DNA from: Io17-Chloro-G2 sp034420695
Lineage (GTDB): Bacteria; Chloroflexota; Dehalococcoidia; Lucifugimonadales; UBA3495
Length of the DNA: 64,000 nucleotides
Assembly (NCBI GenBank): GCA_034420695.1
Contig: DAOULB010000010.1
Location: 14,264 to 78,263, forward strand
Direction of reading: 5' to 3'
Below the pieces are notes generated by a model. The model was not told where the DNA came from. It saw only the letters and a program-made list of their open reading frames with translations, and searched no databases. Of this stretch, positions 51,117 to 60,159 are shown piece by piece (within the stretch, counting starts at the first letter, position 1; each line of letters begins with the position of its first letter). The translations under genes and the position numbers were made by a program.

Positions 51117-51512
51117 CTATTTTGCTTCTTCTTTGATTATCACATTGGTACAGATTCCAGCAGCAATCGGGCTGAGAGTAAGCAAGAATAAATCCCATAC
51201 CAACCCCCAAGGTCTGGCTGATGAGTCAATTATCCAAGCCATTGAGAAGCCGGCCAGCAGTATAACAAGCCCAGTGGCAAGAAGAGCTACTAAACGATGT
51301 TATTTGGGTGCCGTACAGGCACCCAACCAAACAGCACAGAACCCGCCGGCAGCTTCTTGCAAGATTTGTTCCACCCCAGGGATGCCAAGACCGAAGAACT
51401 CATAAGTTACCCGTAGAACAAATCCAGGTAGTAAATATCCAGCCAAGAAAGCCGGGACCACTGCTGCCCAGCGAAAGCCGGGATGGACCGCAGATAGTTT
51501 GGTGGAAAACAT
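51117..51512 (-). pseudogene. Membrane-protein gene interrupted by an in-frame TAA
   Basis: Read on the minus strand from 51512, an open frame encodes hydrophobic segments (WAAVVPAFLAGYLLPGFVLRV and GGFCAVWLGACTAP) and meets TAA at 51300-51302. The same frame then continues open to a TAG at 51117-51119 with two more hydrophobic helices (ALLATGLVILLAGFSMAWII and LFLLTLSPIAAGICTNVII). The whole looks like one small polytopic protein of about 130 residues broken by a nonsense change, possibly CAA or GAA to TAA. No family recognised. Confidence 0.55.
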
Positions 51513-51545
51513 GATCCATCACCACGCAATCGGCTCGAGAAACCA

Positions 51546-51846
51546 TTAAGAACTCAGTTCATCAGCAGGGATCCTGTGAAAGGCCCGGGGCATAAGATTC
51601 GTGTGAGTGGTCTGTGGCAACAAACGAATGGGTGCAATCAGAGTCCGAAAAAAACTGGTGTGGTAGCCCAGCCGTTGAAACGCTTCTTCCAACAATCCAA
51701 GTTGCAATCCCAAGTCTGTCACTCGCTGGCGCAGCCGCTTTAAGCTGAAACCCTCTCCCTCTTGTGGAGCCAAAAAGCAAGTCTCACACCCCTGTGCTCT
51801 TGTTCAATCCCTGCCAAAATCCGTGGGCGTGGTGATTATGCGATGA
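51546..51846 (-). pseudogene. Decayed gene fragment(s)
   Basis: A minus-strand frame ending at 51546 encodes FSLKRLRQRVTDLGLQLGLL and then EEAFQRLGYHTSFFRTLIAP and further residues, protein-like in composition. It has no good start; upstream the sense switches frame (AGIEQEHRGVRLAFWLHKRE in another frame), as in a frameshifted remnant. No family recognised. It lies just upstream of the broken membrane-protein gene. Confidence 0.35.
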
Positions 51847-51999
51847 GTGAAAGATGAGGCGCTCTAACTGTAACCGGCAGTGGCTAAGCGGTTCATGCGG
51901 GCGCGCCGACCATCAATGGACGACATCTAAATCTTCGGTCCGAGGGCTAGCCCACTGCGATAGGTCCGCGCCTTCCGGAAGAATCACTACCCATCCCCG

Positions 52000-53532
52000 T
52001 CACCCTCCCAGGGCCACCGAGACCGTCTCCGCCATCCTCAGGATGAAACCGGGAGCCACCCCAATCCACAACACCGCAGCCCCCGACAATGCAACCGCCA
52101 CCGAAGAGGCAACGGGAGCCCCCAGTGGCGCCGGGGACGCCGGTTGGTGCAGGAACATCACCTTGATGACCCGGACGTAGTAATACGCCGACACCACGCT
52201 GTTTATTACCCCCAGTATGGCCAGCCAAGCCAACCCGCTGTCCACCGCAGCGGTGAAAATGTACAACTTGGCGATGAACATGCTGGTGGGCGGCACGCCG
52301 ATCAGGGCAATCATGCCCAAGGCCAGCGCCGCTGCCAAGATCGGCGCCTTGCGGGCCACCCCGGAGTAGTCGTCGATCTGGTTGCTGTCCAGCCGGTTGC
52401 TGATGGCGATAACGGCGAAGAAAGCCGTCAAGTTGGCCGCCGTGTAGGACACCAAGTACACCAGCACGCTGTTCGGGCCTATTCCCGCATACTCCGGCAG
52501 GTCCAAGCCCAGCGCCGTGCTCTTCACCCCGGCGGCCACACCCACCAGTATGTACCCTGCCTGGGCGATGGTGCTGTACCCCAGCAGCCTCTTGATATCG
52601 TTCTGCCCTATGGCCGCCAAGTTCCCAACCGTCATCGACGCCGCCGCCAGAATGGCAATCAGGGTCCCCCACTCCAAGGAAACATCGAAGAACCCTGTGA
52701 ACAGCACCCTCAGCAATATCGCAAACGCTGCCGCCTTGCTCGCCACCGACAGGAATGCCACCACCGGGGTCGGCGCCCCCTCGTAAACGTCCGGCACCCA
52801 CATCTGGAATGGCACCGCCGATATCTTGAAGCCGAAGCCCGCCAGCATCAGCACGAACCCCACCAGCACCGCATAGCTCCCGAAGGGCACGTCCTGGCTC
52901 GCCGGTGCCGCCAGCGATGCCGCTATCCCCTCCAAGGTGGTGCTGCCGGTGAACCCGAAGACCAGCGCCATGCCGTACAGCATCACTCCCGAGCTCAATG
53001 CCCCCACGATGAGGAACTTCATCCCGGCTTCGGTGGACCGGGCGGTCATCAGCAGCGCCGCCAAGGCCGCTAGGGGAAGGGTAGTCAGTTCCAACGAGAT
53101 GTAGATGGTGATTAGCTCCGTCGCCGAAGCCAGCAACATCATTCCGGTGGCCGAGAAAAGTATCAGCCCGTAGTACTCGCCCCGGAACCGGTCCATCTGC
53201 TGCACGTATTCCGAGGACGCAATGATGACCAAGGCCGCCGAGGCCAGCACCAGGAAGTTGAAGAAGAGAGCAAACCGGTCCACCGACATCGAGCCCAGCA
53301 GGATGCTCACCGGTTCAACATCGACCAGCAAGTGGCCGGTTTCCGGCAGGTCGTAAAGCTGAAACAGGCTCAGCGCCATTGCCCCCGCCAAGCCCAGGAT
53401 GGCCGCCACGGGCAGCAGCCACTTCCCCAGCGGACCATTCCGGGGAACTGCAAGATCCAGCAGGATCACCAGGATGGCGATGCCTGCAACGGCTACGTAG
53501 GGTGAAAGGACGTAGAGGTCGTAGAGAGTCAC
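52000..53532 (-). CDS. nuoN: NADH-quinone oxidoreductase subunit N
   Basis: A 510-residue antiporter-like membrane subunit of complex I with about 14 helices. ELTTLPLAALAALL carries the TM5 glutamate, and AAFAILLRVLF and GYSTIAQAGYILVGVA are further conserved helices. The GTG start at 53532 lies 6 bases after nuoM. Last gene of the operon; no clear terminator follows. Confidence 0.95.
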   Translation of the reverse strand: MTLYDLYVLSPYVAVAGIAILVILLDLAVPRNGPLGKWLLPVAAILGLAGAMALSLFQLYDLPETGHLLVDVEPVSILLGSMSVDRFALFFNFLVLASAALVIIASSEYVQQMDRFRGEYYGLILFSATGMMLLASATELITIYISLELTTLPLAALAALLMTARSTEAGMKFLIVGALSSGVMLYGMALVFGFTGSTTLEGIAASLAAPASQDVPFGSYAVLVGFVLMLAGFGFKISAVPFQMWVPDVYEGAPTPVVAFLSVASKAAAFAILLRVLFTGFFDVSLEWGTLIAILAAASMTVGNLAAIGQNDIKRLLGYSTIAQAGYILVGVAAGVKSTALGLDLPEYAGIGPNSVLVYLVSYTAANLTAFFAVIAISNRLDSNQIDDYSGVARKAPILAAALALGMIALIGVPPTSMFIAKLYIFTAAVDSGLAWLAILGVINSVVSAYYYVRVIKVMFLHQPASPAPLGAPVASSVAVALSGAAVLWIGVAPGFILRMAETVSVALGG

Positions 53533-53538
53533 TGCTGG

Positions 53539-55065
53539 CTAGCCACCCCCGTTGAGCAGACCAGCCATCGGCTCCAAGCCGATGCGGAATAGGTCGGTGA
53601 GAATAAAGGGGTACACTCCCACCCCGATGATGGTGATTACCAGTAGCGCCAACGGTACCGCTTCCACCAGCGAAGCATCCTTGATGTCGGCGAATCGCTC
53701 TCTCCTCTCGCCGAAGAAGGAGCGTTCTATCATCCACAGGATGTACCCCGCCGCCAGGATGATGCTCAGCACCGCCAGTGCCGTGGGTATCGGATAGGCC
53801 CGGAACGCCCCCAGGAACACCAGCAGTTCTGACACGAACCCGCTCAGCCCCGGCAGCCCCAGGGAGGCCAGTCCTGCAATCAGAAAGGCTACCGCCACCA
53901 CCGGCATCCGCCCCGCCAACCCTCCCAAGTCCGGAATGTACCGCGTGTGGGCCCTTTCGTACACCAGCCCCACCGACAGGAACAGCAGCCCCGTGATGGT
54001 CCCGTGGGTGAACAGTTGCATCGCCGCCCCGTTCAATGCCGTGATGGTCAACTCCCCTTGGGAAACCCCCACCGAGCCCACTCCCAGCATCACCAGCCCC
54101 ATGTGGCTCACGCTGGAATAAGCGATCAGCCGTTTCAGGTCCGTCTGCCGTAGCGTGACCACCGCGCCGTACAGGATGCTGATCACCCCAATAGTCACCA
54201 TGACCCAGGCGAACTCCACCGTCTGCTCCGGGAACATTCCCAAGTTGATGCGTAGAATCCCGTAGCCCCCCATCTTCAGCAACACCCCTGCCAGCATCAC
54301 GCTGGCCGCCGTGGGGGCGTCGGTGTGGGCGTCCGGAAGCCAAGTGTGCAGCGGCCACACCGGCAGCTTCACCGCAAACGCCACCATGAAGAGCCAGAAC
54401 AGCCCTCCAATGGGCAGTAACAACGCTGCCGACCCCAGCATAGTCCCCGGCGTGGACAGTTCCACCATGTCGAAGGTGCCCACCTCCGGCGTGAGGAACA
54501 CCGCCACTATCGCCACCAGCATGAACGCGCTGCCCAGGATCGTGAAAATCAGGAATTTCATCGCCGAATACTCGCGCCGCCCCGTTCCCCAGATGGCGAT
54601 GAGCATGTAAAGCGGCACCAGTTCCAGCTCCCAGAACAGGAAGAAAAGCAGCAGGTCAAGGGAAGTGAACACTCCCATCACTGCTGTCTGCAACACCAGC
54701 AGCCAGACGAAGTATTCCCGCACCCGCATTTGGATGTGCCACGAGGCAAACACCGCGCAAAGGCCCAACAACCCCGTCAACGCCACCAAGGGAGCGCTAA
54801 GGCCGTCCACTCCCAGGAAATAGCTGGCGTTGAGACTCTCCCCCGGAATCCAGGGAAACCTGTCGATGAACTGGAACCTCGCGGCTCCCTCGGCACGGTC
54901 GAAGGCCGCAAACAGCCACAGCGACAGCGCCAAATCAACTGCCGTAACCAGCACCGCAAACCAGCGGACCAGCCGGTCGCTCTTGCCCAGCAGCAGGATG
55001 GCCAAGGCTCCCGCCGCTGGCAAAAACACCGTGGCCGTAAGCAGTCCCGAGAAACCCGTCACCAA
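53539..55065 (-). CDS. nuoM: NADH-quinone oxidoreductase subunit M
   Basis: A 508-residue antiporter-like subunit. FFLFWELELVPLYMLI carries the conserved TM5 glutamate, AVKLPVWPLHTWLPDAH the broken-helix lysine region, and LIAYSSVSHMGLVMLG the TM8 signature. The start is TTG 55065 or, with better spacing to AGGG, GTG 55062. nuoL ends 74 bases upstream. Confidence 0.96.
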   Translation of the reverse strand: MVTGFSGLLTATVFLPAAGALAILLLGKSDRLVRWFAVLVTAVDLALSLWLFAAFDRAEGAARFQFIDRFPWIPGESLNASYFLGVDGLSAPLVALTGLLGLCAVFASWHIQMRVREYFVWLLVLQTAVMGVFTSLDLLLFFLFWELELVPLYMLIAIWGTGRREYSAMKFLIFTILGSAFMLVAIVAVFLTPEVGTFDMVELSTPGTMLGSAALLLPIGGLFWLFMVAFAVKLPVWPLHTWLPDAHTDAPTAASVMLAGVLLKMGGYGILRINLGMFPEQTVEFAWVMVTIGVISILYGAVVTLRQTDLKRLIAYSSVSHMGLVMLGVGSVGVSQGELTITALNGAAMQLFTHGTITGLLFLSVGLVYERAHTRYIPDLGGLAGRMPVVAVAFLIAGLASLGLPGLSGFVSELLVFLGAFRAYPIPTALAVLSIILAAGYILWMIERSFFGERRERFADIKDASLVEAVPLALLVITIIGVGVYPFILTDLFRIGLEPMAGLLNGGG

Positions 55066-55139
55066 GGCCCTGCCCCTGTACCGGGAATCCGTCCTCCGGT
55101 GGCTCGGTCCCCTCTATTTGTCGAAGTGATTCCCATATC

Positions 55140-57185
55140 TCAGGCTATCAATAGCCCCAGGATAATTATCAGGCCGCCCAATGCCACCACCGCCCCGTAG
55201 GTCTGCACCTGCCCCGTTTGCAGCCGGGAAAGCACCAACGGGCCGAAGTTGCGGAATATCCAGCCCACGAAGTCAACAATGCCGTCAACGATGTTGCGGT
55301 CCAGCCAGTCGATGGTCCCGGCAAAGGCTCTGTAGAACAGCCGCCGCACCACCGCGCCCTCGTACAACTCGTCCATGTAGTACTTTGCCGACAGCAGCCG
55401 GTGCACCGGCCCGCCCGCCTCCAACGGGTCCCTTTGCCCGCCCTCCTGACTGCCCCAGCGCCGGTAAACCAGCCAAGCCAGTCCCAACCCCGCCAAGGCT
55501 ACCACCGTGGAAATCACCGCTATCATCGGGTTGAAGTCCGGCGCCTTCAGGTGCAATCCCTCGGAAAGCAGGTTGGGCGCCAACCCCTTCAGCAGAAACT
55601 CCGAAATCCAGTGCTTGGGGATGCCCAGCACCTCCACCCACTGGGGATTCGCCAGAAAGCCGGCAACTATTGAACCGAACCCCAACACCATCATCGGGGC
55701 CACCATCACCCAGGGAGACTCCGCCAAGTGGACCTCGCCGTGTCCCGCCGGTGCCGCGTCGCCAAGCTCTTCCTGCTCCTTCTCCGCTCCGCCCCGGAAT
55801 TCCCCGTGGAACGTCATGCCTATCATCCGCAGCGTATAGAACGCCGTGAGGAACACTCCTACCAGCAGTCCGGCCAGGACCGTGCGGGCAACCCAGGGAT
55901 CCACCACGCCGCCGCCGTTCCAGACCTCGATCAGTATCTCGTCCTTGCTCCAGAACCCGGCCAGCGGAATAATCCCCACCAAGCTCAACCCCGCAATCAC
56001 CACCAGCCCGTAGGTTAGTGGCATGCGCCGGCGCAACCCGCCCATGTACCGCATGTCGAACGTGCCCGTCGCGTGGTTGACGCTGCCCGCACCCAGGAAC
56101 AGCAGCGCCTTGAAAGTGGCGTGGGTGAACAGGTGAAAAATCGCCGCTCCGTAGGCCCCCACTCCCAAGGCCGCCATCATGTAGCCCAGTTGACTCACCG
56201 TGGAGTAGGCCATCACCCGCTTTATGTCATTCATAACCAGGCCCATTGTGGCGGCCATCAGGGCGGTGAAAGCGCCGATCAACGCCACCACCGTCATGGC
56301 CTCCTGCGAAGCCTGGAACACCGGGTAAAATCGCGCCACCAAGAACACCCCCGCGGCAACCATCGTGGCCGCGTGTATCAGGGCGCTGACTGGCGTGGGG
56401 CCCTCCATGGCATCCGGCAGCCACGTGTGCAGCGGGAACTGTCCCGACTTGCCCGCCGCTCCGGCAAACACCCCCAAGCTGAACCACAACAGCCCCGTCC
56501 CCCCCAGTATGCCCAGTCCTCCCAGTGCCACCGGCTGTGCCGCCTTCCAGATATCCGGAATGTAGAAAGCGTTCAGTCCCTGCGCCGCAAACTCATCCAC
56601 CTGCAAGAACAGGTAGAGAATCGCTATCAGGAACCCCACGTCCCCGATCCGGGTTACCATGAAAGCCTTCTTGGCGGCCGCCGCGGCCGAGGGGCGCTCG
56701 TGCCAGAAGCCGATCAGCAGGTATGAAGAAAGGCCGACCAACTCCCAGAAGACGTACAGTTGAATGATGTTCGATGCCAGCACCAACCCCAGCATGCTGG
56801 CGGTAAACAGGGACATGTAGGCAAAGTAGCGGCTGACTCCCGGGTCTCCCTGCATGTACCCCAAGGAATAAATCTGCACCAGCAGACTCACCCCCGTCAC
56901 CACCACCAGCATGATGGCGGTTAGCGGGTCCAGCAGCAGCCCCATGTCCACGCTGGCCCCGCCCAAGTCCAGCCAGGTCCAAGCCTCGATTTCCGGCTCC
57001 CGGCCCTGCACTATCAGGGCCAGCGTCCTCACCGAAAGCGCAAAAGCCGCCGCCAGCGCAACAATCAGCAGGTATCCGCCGACCCGCGATGCGCTGCCGA
57101 CAAGGGGCCTGACTATCAGGGCTATGAGTGCGAAGGAAGTCAGGGGCAGGAGGAAAATGCCCCACACTAAGAGTTGGTCCAACAC
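55140..57185 (-). CDS. nuoL: NADH-quinone oxidoreductase subunit L
   Basis: A 681-residue antiporter-like subunit with the extra C-terminal lateral helix. QLYVFWELVGLSSYLLIGFW holds the TM5 glutamate, and GKSGQFPLHTWLPDAMEGPT and VMAYSTVSQLGYMMAALG are diagnostic. The GTG start at 57185 overlaps the stop of the small DUF2007-like gene by one base (TAGTG). An apparent N-terminal extension to 57332 is that gene read in another frame. Confidence 0.96.
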   Translation of the reverse strand: MLDQLLVWGIFLLPLTSFALIALIVRPLVGSASRVGGYLLIVALAAAFALSVRTLALIVQGREPEIEAWTWLDLGGASVDMGLLLDPLTAIMLVVVTGVSLLVQIYSLGYMQGDPGVSRYFAYMSLFTASMLGLVLASNIIQLYVFWELVGLSSYLLIGFWHERPSAAAAAKKAFMVTRIGDVGFLIAILYLFLQVDEFAAQGLNAFYIPDIWKAAQPVALGGLGILGGTGLLWFSLGVFAGAAGKSGQFPLHTWLPDAMEGPTPVSALIHAATMVAAGVFLVARFYPVFQASQEAMTVVALIGAFTALMAATMGLVMNDIKRVMAYSTVSQLGYMMAALGVGAYGAAIFHLFTHATFKALLFLGAGSVNHATGTFDMRYMGGLRRRMPLTYGLVVIAGLSLVGIIPLAGFWSKDEILIEVWNGGGVVDPWVARTVLAGLLVGVFLTAFYTLRMIGMTFHGEFRGGAEKEQEELGDAAPAGHGEVHLAESPWVMVAPMMVLGFGSIVAGFLANPQWVEVLGIPKHWISEFLLKGLAPNLLSEGLHLKAPDFNPMIAVISTVVALAGLGLAWLVYRRWGSQEGGQRDPLEAGGPVHRLLSAKYYMDELYEGAVVRRLFYRAFAGTIDWLDRNIVDGIVDFVGWIFRNFGPLVLSRLQTGQVQTYGAVVALGGLIIILGLLIA

Positions 57186-57379
57186 TAGAGCTTCCTCAGA
57201 ATCTCTTCGGCCACGTGTTCTCGGCCCCGGGGCACATAGACCACGAAGGGCACCCTCTCCCCCCAGTCCAGGATGTCCCCTTCCGGAAGAATCCGGGCCG
57301 GCAGCCCTTCTCCCTCCAGCACCTCTTTCCACATTTCGGCCAGCATCAGGTTGGCCGCCTTTTTGAATTCAACCCACAT
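57185..57379 (-). CDS. Small DUF2007-like protein inside the nuo operon
   Basis: A 64-residue protein. KKAANLMLAEMWKEVLEGEG and LPARILPEG, then PFVVYVPRGREHVAEEILRKL, fit the ferredoxin-like DUF2007 (putative signal-transducing) fold. It lies between nuoK and nuoL and shares one base with the nuoL start, so it is translationally coupled to the complex. It could be an assembly or regulatory factor; no function is established. Confidence 0.75.
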   Translation of the reverse strand: MWVEFKKAANLMLAEMWKEVLEGEGLPARILPEGDILDWGERVPFVVYVPRGREHVAEEILRKL

Positions 57380-57413
57380 TTCCGGTCACTCGCCAGCCGG
57401 TCCGCTCCCTGTT

Positions 57414-57755
57414 CTAGTTCCGCAACTGGGTGGCGTCCGAGAGGTCAATCGAACCGCTGCTGCGGTACATCGCAAAGACTATCCCCAGTCCTAACGCAAT
57501 CTCCGCCGCCGCCACAGCAATGATGAACACCGCAAACACCTGCCCGGTCAAAACCCCGCCGATGTTCTGCACCAAGTCTTCCGTCAGCCCCGCCGGAGCG
57601 ACGTACCTGGCCAGCGCGACCAGCGTAAGGTTCACTCCATTGAACATCAGCTCAATGGACATCAGCACCACCAGCACGTTGCGCCGGGCCAGTGCCCCGT
57701 ACAGCCCGATGGCAAAGAGGGCGGCCGCCACTGCCAGCGCATTTTCCAGCGACAT
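57414..57755 (-). CDS. nuoK: NADH-quinone oxidoreductase subunit K
   Basis: A 113-residue, three-helix proton-channel subunit. NVLVVLMSIELMFNGVNLTL carries the conserved TM2 glutamate, and VAAAEIALGLGIVFAMYR the TM3 glutamate. The length includes a short polar C-terminus. 15 bases separate it from nuoJ. Confidence 0.96.
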   Translation of the reverse strand: MSLENALAVAAALFAIGLYGALARRNVLVVLMSIELMFNGVNLTLVALARYVAPAGLTEDLVQNIGGVLTGQVFAVFIIAVAAAEIALGLGIVFAMYRSSGSIDLSDATQLRN

Positions 57756-57770
57756 CTTCCCTCAGACCTG

Positions 57771-58361
57771 CTACTGCGTTCTCGGGCGTACTAGCGCCAA
57801 GGCCCCGATTAGTGCGGCAAGCAGCAGCACCGACACCGCCTCGAAGGGCAAAACGAACTCCCCGATCAGCAGGTCTGCCAAACCCGCCCGGCGCGCCGCT
57901 TCCTGCTCCTCAGGCAGCTCAAACCCGGCAGCCGCCAAGCTCTCTTCGTCCACGTTGTTCGTGGCATTGACCTGCACCAAGTCCACCCCAGCCCGGTCCT
58001 CTTCCCCGATCATGTTCCAAGGTGTCTCGAAGGCGGTCCACACCAGCACTGCCAGTAGCAGGGCCGCCAGTACCGCTGCCGGAATCTGCGCCCGGTTGGG
58101 CAGGTTCCCCTGCTGCACGTCCCTGGTCAGCATCACCGCGAAAATAATCAAAATGGCGATTGCCCCGGCGTAGATCAGTACCTGCACCACCGCCAGGAAC
58201 TCCGCGCTCAGCAACGCGAACAGACCCGCCACCGCAATGAAGACCACCACCAGCAGCAGCGCCGCCCGGAAAAGGTCTCTCACCACAACCACCCCCAAGG
58301 CGGCTGCGATTGCCCCCGCGGACAGCACCCAGAAAGCCACGTCAACCGCTATGGACTGCAT
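57771..58361 (-). CDS. nuoJ: NADH-quinone oxidoreductase subunit J
   Basis: A 196-residue subunit with five helices. ALLSAEFLAVVQVLIYAGAI is the signature helix containing the pi-bulge. A polar loop of about 50 residues lies before the last helix. Its ATG abuts the nuoI stop with no intervening base. Confidence 0.95.
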   Translation of the reverse strand: MQSIAVDVAFWVLSAGAIAAALGVVVVRDLFRAALLLVVVFIAVAGLFALLSAEFLAVVQVLIYAGAIAILIIFAVMLTRDVQQGNLPNRAQIPAAVLAALLLAVLVWTAFETPWNMIGEEDRAGVDLVQVNATNNVDEESLAAAGFELPEEQEAARRAGLADLLIGEFVLPFEAVSVLLLAALIGALALVRPRTQ

Positions 58362-58976
58362 CTAGGCCGGTCTTCCCCCTGCCGGCTCCTCCGGCTGGGA
58401 ATCCCCGTTATCCCCCGGCAGCGCCGGCCTTTCTAGGCGCATTCCCGCCTTCTGGTTCACCCGCCACGGCCACGACTCCCGGCCTACCTCCCGCCAGTCC
58501 AGCGGTTTCCCCGAATGGGGATTGTAGTTGTCGCTTTCCAGCTGTGGCCGGAAGAAGGTGCTGGGGGTCTTGCTCGACTCCCGCAACTGGTCGATGGTGA
58601 TCACCATCTCCTTGCGGCTGTATTGGCCCTGCTCGAACCCGCTCCCCATGAACAGGGCGTCGTATGGGCACGCCTCCACGCACAGGCCGCAGAACATGCA
58701 GCGGAAAATCTGTATGTCAAACGTCTCCAAGCGGTACTTGTCGCCCTTCGACACGTTGGTCTCGCTGGGGCTTGTCTCGATCTTGATTATCCCCAACGGG
58801 CAATACTTGGCGCACGACGCGCACCCGGTGCACCGCTCCTCGTACCACACGAACTCTTCGCCGCGGAAGCGGGGGTGCTGCTTCAGCCGCTCCTCCGGAT
58901 ATTGCACCGTGAATGGCTTCTTCGTCAGGTTCTTCAGGGTGACCAGTAGTCCCTTGGCCATGCCCAAGCCGTACAC
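58362..58976 (-). CDS. nuoI: NADH-quinone oxidoreductase subunit I
   Basis: A 204-residue ferredoxin-like subunit with two [4Fe-4S] motifs, CTGCASCAKYCP and CMFCGLCVEACP (clusters N6a/N6b), which pass electrons towards NuoB. The GTG at 58976, one base after the nuoH stop with GGAGG 9 bases upstream, is preferred; an ATG five codons on is possible. The C-terminus is longer and Pro/Glu-rich compared with many NuoI. Confidence 0.96.
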   Translation of the reverse strand: MYGLGMAKGLLVTLKNLTKKPFTVQYPEERLKQHPRFRGEEFVWYEERCTGCASCAKYCPLGIIKIETSPSETNVSKGDKYRLETFDIQIFRCMFCGLCVEACPYDALFMGSGFEQGQYSRKEMVITIDQLRESSKTPSTFFRPQLESDNYNPHSGKPLDWREVGRESWPWRVNQKAGMRLERPALPGDNGDSQPEEPAGGRPA

Positions 58977-58977
58977 C

Positions 58978-60159
58978 TCAGGCCACCTCCCCTACCGAAT
59001 AGCCTTGCGCCGGGTTGGGCTGCCATTGCGCCGGCCGTACCTTGTCCCGCACCAGTGAGCCGAAGAAGGCAATCGAGGCCGCGGCCACCGCTATGTTAAT
59101 GCCCGCCATGGTCCACAGGTCGCCGGTGCTCAGTTGTCCATTGGCGTCCCGCAGGAAATACACCTCTAAGGACGTCGCCAGCAGGTTGATCAAGCTCAGC
59201 GGCAGCAGGAACTTCCACGCCAATGCCATGATTTGGTCGATCCTGAACCGGGGAAGGGTCGAACGTATCCAGATGAACACGAAGCTCAGCGCCCCGACCT
59301 TCAGCAAAAACCAGAACCAGCCCAAGTAGTCCGACGCCGGCCCGTGCCATCCGCTCAGGAACAGCGTCGCCATCACCGCGCAGGCCGCCGGCACGCCGCC
59401 CAGTTCCGCCGCTTGTATCAGGGCAAACTTCACTCCGCTGTATTCCGTATGGTAACCGGCAACCAACTCCGACTCGGCCTCCGCCACGTCGAAGGGAGTG
59501 CGGTTCAGTTCCGCCGCCGTTCCGGCCAAGAACACGAACAAGCCCAAGGGCTGCACCAAGATGAACGGGACGGTCTGCGCTCCCACCACGTCGGCCATGG
59601 ACATCGAGCCCGCCACCATCACCACGCCCAGCAGCGCAATCACCGCCGGCACCTCGTAGCTGATGAGCACCGCCACGCCCCGGGCCGCTCCAAACATCGC
59701 AAACCGGTTGTTCGATGCCCATCCCGCCATGAAGATGGCCAGCGACGTCACCGATGTCACCGCCAGCACGTACAGCACGCCGACGTTCAGGTTCACCAGT
59801 GCCGTGTTCTGGGCGAAGGGCACCACCGCCATCATGAGCACCACCGGCATGATCATGGCTATCGGCACCAGGAAGAACACCACCTTATCCGCGTTGGCCG
59901 GGGTCAGGTCCTCCTTGAACACCAGCTTCAAAACGTCCGCAAAGGGTTGGAAAACGCCGAACGGCCCCCACCGGTTGGGGCCAACCCGGTTCTGAAACCG
60001 GCCTATCAGCCGCCGCTCCATCCAGATGAACACCGCTGCCCCCATCAGCACGGCATTCACCAAGATGAACATTATCACCAAGCCGGCTATCAGGTGAGAT
60101 AGCCATGACGCCAAAAACAGGGCGGCAAGGTCGTATATGACCCCGTACAGCCCGCTCAC
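58978..60159 (-). CDS. nuoH: NADH-quinone oxidoreductase subunit H
   Basis: A 393-residue membrane subunit forming the quinone site. MERRLIGRFQNRVGPNRWGP near residue 48, FDVAEAESELVAGYHTEYSG (the acidic quinone-chamber loop) and LPRFRIDQIMALAWKFLLPL are diagnostic. The GTG at 60159 overlaps the nuoD stop (GTGA). The open frame beyond it is nuoD read out of phase. Confidence 0.96.
   Translation of the reverse strand: MSGLYGVIYDLAALFLASWLSHLIAGLVIMFILVNAVLMGAAVFIWMERRLIGRFQNRVGPNRWGPFGVFQPFADVLKLVFKEDLTPANADKVVFFLVPIAMIMPVVLMMAVVPFAQNTALVNLNVGVLYVLAVTSVTSLAIFMAGWASNNRFAMFGAARGVAVLISYEVPAVIALLGVVMVAGSMSMADVVGAQTVPFILVQPLGLFVFLAGTAAELNRTPFDVAEAESELVAGYHTEYSGVKFALIQAAELGGVPAACAVMATLFLSGWHGPASDYLGWFWFLLKVGALSFVFIWIRSTLPRFRIDQIMALAWKFLLPLSLINLLATSLEVYFLRDANGQLSTGDLWTMAGINIAVAAASIAFFGSLVRDKVRPAQWQPNPAQGYSVGEVA

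Noticed and set aside
51300..51302. In-frame stop in the membrane gene as a recoded codon
   Set aside because: The codon is TAA, not TGA, so selenocysteine does not apply; a nonsense mutation is simpler.
51812..51817. TGA upstream of the 51546 fragment as a second selenocysteine site
   Set aside because: The flanking sequence has no redox motif aligned with the TGA, the frame appears shifted, and no family supports continuity.
57186..57332. N-terminal extension of nuoL
   Set aside because: It is the DUF2007-like gene read in another frame; the nuoL GTG at 57185 overlaps that gene's stop.
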